Shown piece after piece: positions 61,408-64,000 of a stretch of 64,000 nucleotides of DNA. The position numbers were made by a program, and so were the translations under genes. This DNA comes from Candidatus Thiothrix anitrata (GTDB lineage Bacteria > Pseudomonadota > Gammaproteobacteria > Thiotrichales > Thiotrichaceae), in contig NZ_CP072800.1 in the NCBI RefSeq assembly GCF_017901155.1, forward strand, positions 2,941,283 through 3,005,282, in the 5' to 3' direction. Numbering within the stretch: position 1 is the stretch's first letter; every line of letters begins with the position of its first letter. Below the pieces are notes generated by a model. It made no database searches and was not told the DNA's origin. It saw nothing but the letters and a program-made list of their open reading frames with translations.

Positions 61408-61862
61408 TATCATAAAAATATTATATATTTAGTGTTAAAAAGCTGAATATTTATGAGTTGGGTAAAATAGCACTCAATGATGAGCTGAAAAACGGTATTT
61501 TGTCTTTAATGGTATACTTTGCGTCATTTTTTCTATTGGCGTGCACTTTTATAGGAGTATCTGTTATGGATGTTTATACAATGTTTGAATGGTGCGGTAG
61601 GTTCTGCGGGTTCACTAAAGATTCAAGTATTGTTTTAAGTTCATATAGAGTGTTACCAATAGATCCTAGAGGTTCAACTCCTCTGACCCGCACCAATTTT
61701 GAGTTATACCATCGGCAATTGAGTTCTCGGTTTTGGTATTTTTAATAATATTTTATTTATCAGTTGTTTGAGAATTTTGATTTGTCGGTGGTATATGTTA
61801 GAGCTTGTGAACACAATTCTGAAATTTCTGATGATTCATGGCAAGCTCAGTTTACCTTTAAC
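61408..61862. other. AT-rich stretch with no supported protein gene
   Basis: The 455 bp between IS30 copy 2 and the MOSC gene are much richer in A+T than their surroundings. Short open frames exist, such as one with GTG at 61458, but it runs through the tRNA-like sequence and lacks any family resemblance. The low GC suggests imported DNA. The only structured element is the tRNA 3' end described separately. Confidence 0.5.
61606..61695 (+). tRNA. tRNA-like sequence: clear 3' half, degenerate 5' half
   Basis: The 3' part is canonical: a T arm with a 5-bp stem and the loop TTCAACT (AGAGG-TTCAACT-CCTCT, 61668-61684), a 7-base acceptor strand GACCCGC, then ACCA. GCGGGTT at 61606-61612 could pair with the acceptor strand with one G-T pair. 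The 55 bases between have class II tRNA length (Leu/Ser/Tyr), but no recognisable D loop or anticodon arm. It is more likely a tRNA 3' fragment left as an att site by an integrative element than a working tRNA. Confidence 0.4.
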
Positions 61863-62342
61863 TTAGTTTTCGACAAGCAGTGCATCACCAACCGTGATAA
61901 CCCCACTTTCCAGTACCCGCAAGCAAACCCCGCTATTCAATCCTAGCGATTTGGTCATATTTTTCCGGGTCAATTGGTTGATGTAGCCACAAGGTGGACG
62001 CGGTTTGTGGTATTCGAATAGAACGGATCCAATACGAAAACGCTTGCCACGCAATGCCTTGGTTTGTAGACCAGAAATCACCAGATTGCGCCGATGTTCA
62101 CCGTTTTCTAGCGGAACTGGCAGCCGTTTGTTGGCTTGTTGCAGGTCGTGTTCCGAAATCAGCGTAACCTGACAGCTTTCTACCGGATGCCAGTAACCTT
62201 TGCCCGCGTGATAGCGGTCGCCCACTAAGCCCTTGCCCATCACCGCGCTGGCATAGGTAACAGCAAGCATTTTTCCACCACCCTGCGGCGTGATGTAGAT
62301 GTGCGTCAGGCGCGGAGCGGGGCGGCGAAAGATTGCAAACAT
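61863..62342 (-). CDS. MOSC-domain protein
   Basis: The 159-residue protein has the MOSC fold signature: VMGKGLVGDRYHAGKGYW early, ENGEHRRNLVISGL in the middle and the conserved cysteine in PRPPCGYINQLTRKN. MOSC domains, named after molybdenum cofactor sulfurase C-termini, bind sulfurated molybdenum cofactor or serve as sulfur carriers in metal-cluster assembly. The start at 62342 follows the bcp stop by 4 bp, so the genes are co-transcribed. Confidence 0.82.
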   Translation of the reverse strand: MFAIFRRPAPRLTHIYITPQGGGKMLAVTYASAVMGKGLVGDRYHAGKGYWHPVESCQVTLISEHDLQQANKRLPVPLENGEHRRNLVISGLQTKALRGKRFRIGSVLFEYHKPRPPCGYINQLTRKNMTKSLGLNSGVCLRVLESGVITVGDALLVEN

Positions 62343-62346
62343 GGGG

Positions 62347-62817
62347 TTATGCCATCTGTTTCTTGACCACGTCCAACATCGCTTGCGCGTGCCCGTTCGG
62401 GTCAACTTGATACAACGCTTCCACCAACATTCCCTGTTTGTCGATGACGAAGGTGGAACGCACAATGCCCATTTTTTTCACGCCGTTCTTTTCCTTTTCT
62501 TGCCACACGCCATAAGCCGCGCAGACTTCGCCGGACGTATCCGCCAACAGTTCCACTTTTAGCCCGAATTTGTCGATGAAGGCTTGATGGCTGCCGCAAT
62601 CGTCCTTGCTGACCCCGATTACCACCGCATGATGCGCGGCAAATTCGGCTGCCAGTGCGGTGAATTCGTTCGCTTCAATGGTGCAGCCGGGGGTATCGTC
62701 TTTGGGGTAAAAGTACAGCACGACATGTTGTTTGCCTGCGAAATCAGCCAGTGACACGGTTGTGCCGTGCTGATTGGGGGAACTGAACGCGGGGGCAGGT
62801 TGCTTGGCTTGTAACAT
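62347..62817 (-). CDS. bcp: thioredoxin-dependent peroxiredoxin Bcp
   Basis: The 156-residue protein has the peroxiredoxin Q/Bcp core: APAFSSPNQHGTTVSLADF, YFYPKDDTPGCTIEANEF with the peroxidatic cysteine, and GIVRSTFVIDKQG. The resolving cysteine five residues later, found in E. coli Bcp, is replaced (EAN); a candidate replacement is the Cys in SKDDCGSHQ. It reduces hydroperoxides with thioredoxin. The ATG at 62817 has a GGAG site. Confidence 0.9.
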   Translation of the reverse strand: MLQAKQPAPAFSSPNQHGTTVSLADFAGKQHVVLYFYPKDDTPGCTIEANEFTALAAEFAAHHAVVIGVSKDDCGSHQAFIDKFGLKVELLADTSGEVCAAYGVWQEKEKNGVKKMGIVRSTFVIDKQGMLVEALYQVDPNGHAQAMLDVVKKQMA

Positions 62818-62926
62818 CAAATATCTCCGAATTTGGGAAAGCATGGGTTATGTCATTTTCTACGTGAATGACTGTGTTAACACGAATAACCCTACTCTTC
62901 TGTACTGATGCTGGTTTACCTTGCAT

Positions 62927-62957
62927 AAAAAACCCGCCAACGGGTGGCGGGTTTTTG
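62927..62957 (-). terminator. intrinsic terminator after the Prx6-type gene
   Basis: AAAAACCCGCC and GGCGGGTTTTT form an 11-bp stem with a short loop, 27 bp after the stop of the downstream-reading peroxiredoxin gene on the minus strand. Symmetric A/T tails could let it act both ways. Confidence 0.85.
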
Positions 62958-62983
62958 TGGACAGGTTTAAGGCTGTTCAGTCA

Positions 62984-63625
62984 TTACAGGGCTTTCTTGC
63001 AGAAATACCAGTCAGTGCATTCGTAGCCTTCACTCATACGCGCTTCAGCCGCATCCACGTCTTGGGGTGGTGGCACGATAACTTTGTCACCCGGTTGCCA
63101 GCCTTCTGGTGTGGCAACTTTGTGGGTGTCAGAGGTTTGCAGTGCTGCAACCAGACGTAAAAATTCATCAATTGAACGTCCGTTGGTCATGGGGTAGTAC
63201 ACCATTGCCCGCAGGATGCCGTTCGGGTCGATAATGAAGGTTGCCCGTACCGCTGAAGTATCCGCCGCGCCGGGGTGGATCATGCCGTAAGCTTTAGCAA
63301 CATTCATGCTCAGGTCTTCGATGATCGGGAAGTTGATTTCAACGCCGAATTTTTCCTTGATGTTACGTACCCAAGCGACGTGGCTATAGTAGCTGTCGAT
63401 GGACAAACCGAGCAGTTCACAATTCAGGGCTTGGAAATCGGCATGACGTTTGGCAAACGCCGTGAATTCCGTGGTGCAAACCGGGGTGAAGTCAGCCGGA
63501 TGCGAGAACAGCACCAACCATTTGCCTTTGTAGTCATCCAGCTTTTTCACGCCGTGGGTAGTGCGGGCTTCAAAAGCCGGGGCAGCTTCATTGAGGCGTG
63601 GCATTGAGTAAGTTGTGTTTTCCAT
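62984..63625 (-). CDS. Prx6/1-Cys-type peroxiredoxin
   Basis: The 213-residue protein has the AhpC-TSA motif LVLFSHPADFTPVCTTEF with the peroxidatic cysteine at about residue 50. It also has the long C-terminal arm of the Prx6 group with EGWQPGDKVIVPPPQ and two late cysteines in ECTDWYFCKK, as in archaeal-type Prx. It removes H2O2 and organic peroxides. It is transcribed on its own, with a terminator before bcp. Confidence 0.9.
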   Translation of the reverse strand: MENTTYSMPRLNEAAPAFEARTTHGVKKLDDYKGKWLVLFSHPADFTPVCTTEFTAFAKRHADFQALNCELLGLSIDSYYSHVAWVRNIKEKFGVEINFPIIEDLSMNVAKAYGMIHPGAADTSAVRATFIIDPNGILRAMVYYPMTNGRSIDEFLRLVAALQTSDTHKVATPEGWQPGDKVIVPPPQDVDAAEARMSEGYECTDWYFCKKAL

Positions 63626-63783
63626 AGTAAGTATCCTTTCTGACGTTGTTGGGTTCAGGTGGTTTGATCAAGAGAAGCAGGGTTTGGAAGCTGCTTCTCA
63701 CTTGTTGATAGGCATATTATTGAATACTGATTGATTAGTAAAACAGAATAAATAGCATATTTCGATCGGTAAATACGATCATT

Positions 63784-64000
63784 TTAGATTGAAAAGGGTA
63801 AGATAAATCCGTTGTTTTGTAAAAAAGCCAGCAATGCAGGTGCGTGTTCCTCTATTTTATCGACAGAGGCGTGACCCGCGTCGGGAATTTCCAGCAGGGT
63901 TAAACGCGCTTGCGGGCAGTGGCTGACGATGGCATGTGCATCCGCGAGTGGCACAACCTGATCGTCTACTCCGTGCACCAACAGAATAGGGCAAGCAATC
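63784..64000 (-). CDS. alpha/beta hydrolase, 3' part only
   Basis: The 71 visible codons are the C-terminal part of an alpha/beta hydrolase: PILLVHGVDDQVVPLADAHA carries the acid residue region and IPDAGHASVDKI the catalytic histidine. The nucleophile lies outside the window. The last codons (FILPFSI) end before an AT-rich 158-bp gap upstream of the peroxiredoxin promoter. Substrate unknown. Confidence 0.75.
   Translation of the reverse strand, partial: IACPILLVHGVDDQVVPLADAHAIVSHCPQARLTLLEIPDAGHASVDKIEEHAPALLAFLQNNGFILPFSI

Noticed and set aside
61458-61745. 95-codon frame in the AT-rich stretch after IS30 copy 2.
   Set aside because: It starts with GTG, reads through the tRNA-like T arm and acceptor, and shows no conserved pattern apart from a hydrophobic run.
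1-64000. CRISPR arrays and cas genes.
   Set aside because: No regularly spaced direct repeats and no Cas-like proteins are seen. The dispersed CCCTCACCCC/GGGGTGAGGG repeats are REP-like hairpins, not a spaced array.

Overview
The window reads as a gammaproteobacterial chromosome segment. A Thiothrix-like filamentous sulfur oxidiser (Thiotrichales) is my best guess, inferred from overall gene style, a sulfur-type molybdoenzyme operon and an accessory load of STAND/caspase, formylglycine-generating-enzyme-fold (FGE) and Trypco proteins typical of large multicellular bacteria. No rRNA gene is present to prove the lineage. Housekeeping blocks alternate with accessory islands.

Layout. 1-11.3 kb: a partial acyl-CoA dehydrogenase, then a scrambled defence/toxin-antitoxin hot spot. 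It holds an IS630 relic, a PIN toxin pair, a broken Fic module, a duplicated cassette (caspase 5' end, Trypco1, TrpB-like gene), a HigBA relic, and an intact caspase-NTPase-WD40 protein divergent from its own Trypco1. 11.4-28.9 kb: housekeeping and transport, with a P-type ATPase/antiporter/UspA operon, an AI-2E family permease, a Ca/Na exchanger, an efp-epmA-yajC-secD-secF run, tsaD and an aminotransferase. 29-35.2 kb: a type I restriction-modification system with a toxin-antitoxin pair lodged between hsdS and hsdR. 36.5-42.2 kb: a mobile island (IS30, BrnTA, a HicB-like gene, a ProQ/FinO protein, and an integrase broken by an IS3 element). 42.2-45.5 kb: proS-purH.

46.2-54.6 kb holds the most interesting locus. 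It is a co-directional operon of an FGE-fold protein, Trypco1, an intact trypsin-like protease, a MoxR-type AAA ATPase, a 988-residue protein ending in an FGE domain, and a DUF559-FGE protein. The C-terminal regions of the FGE proteins carry the footprint of a diversity-generating retroelement (DGR). Two copies, 6 kb apart, match over 105 bp except at 20 positions. All 20 lie in the first or second base of codons ending in C or T, as expected when AAC/AAT codons of a template repeat are mutagenised at adenines. A perfect 7-bp GC-rich hairpin follows each of these two copies. No reverse transcriptase or template repeat is visible in the window, so the retroelement would have to act from elsewhere. 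I read the locus as a protease/ATPase conflict (defence) system whose sensor domains are hypermutated.

54.8-60.2 kb: a TDT-family transporter and a small unknown gene, divergent from a thiosulfate/polysulfide-reductase-like molybdoenzyme operon. 60.3-61.9 kb: a second, identical IS30 copy followed by an AT-rich stretch with a tRNA 3' end. 61.9-64 kb: a MOSC protein, two peroxiredoxins and a partial alpha/beta hydrolase.
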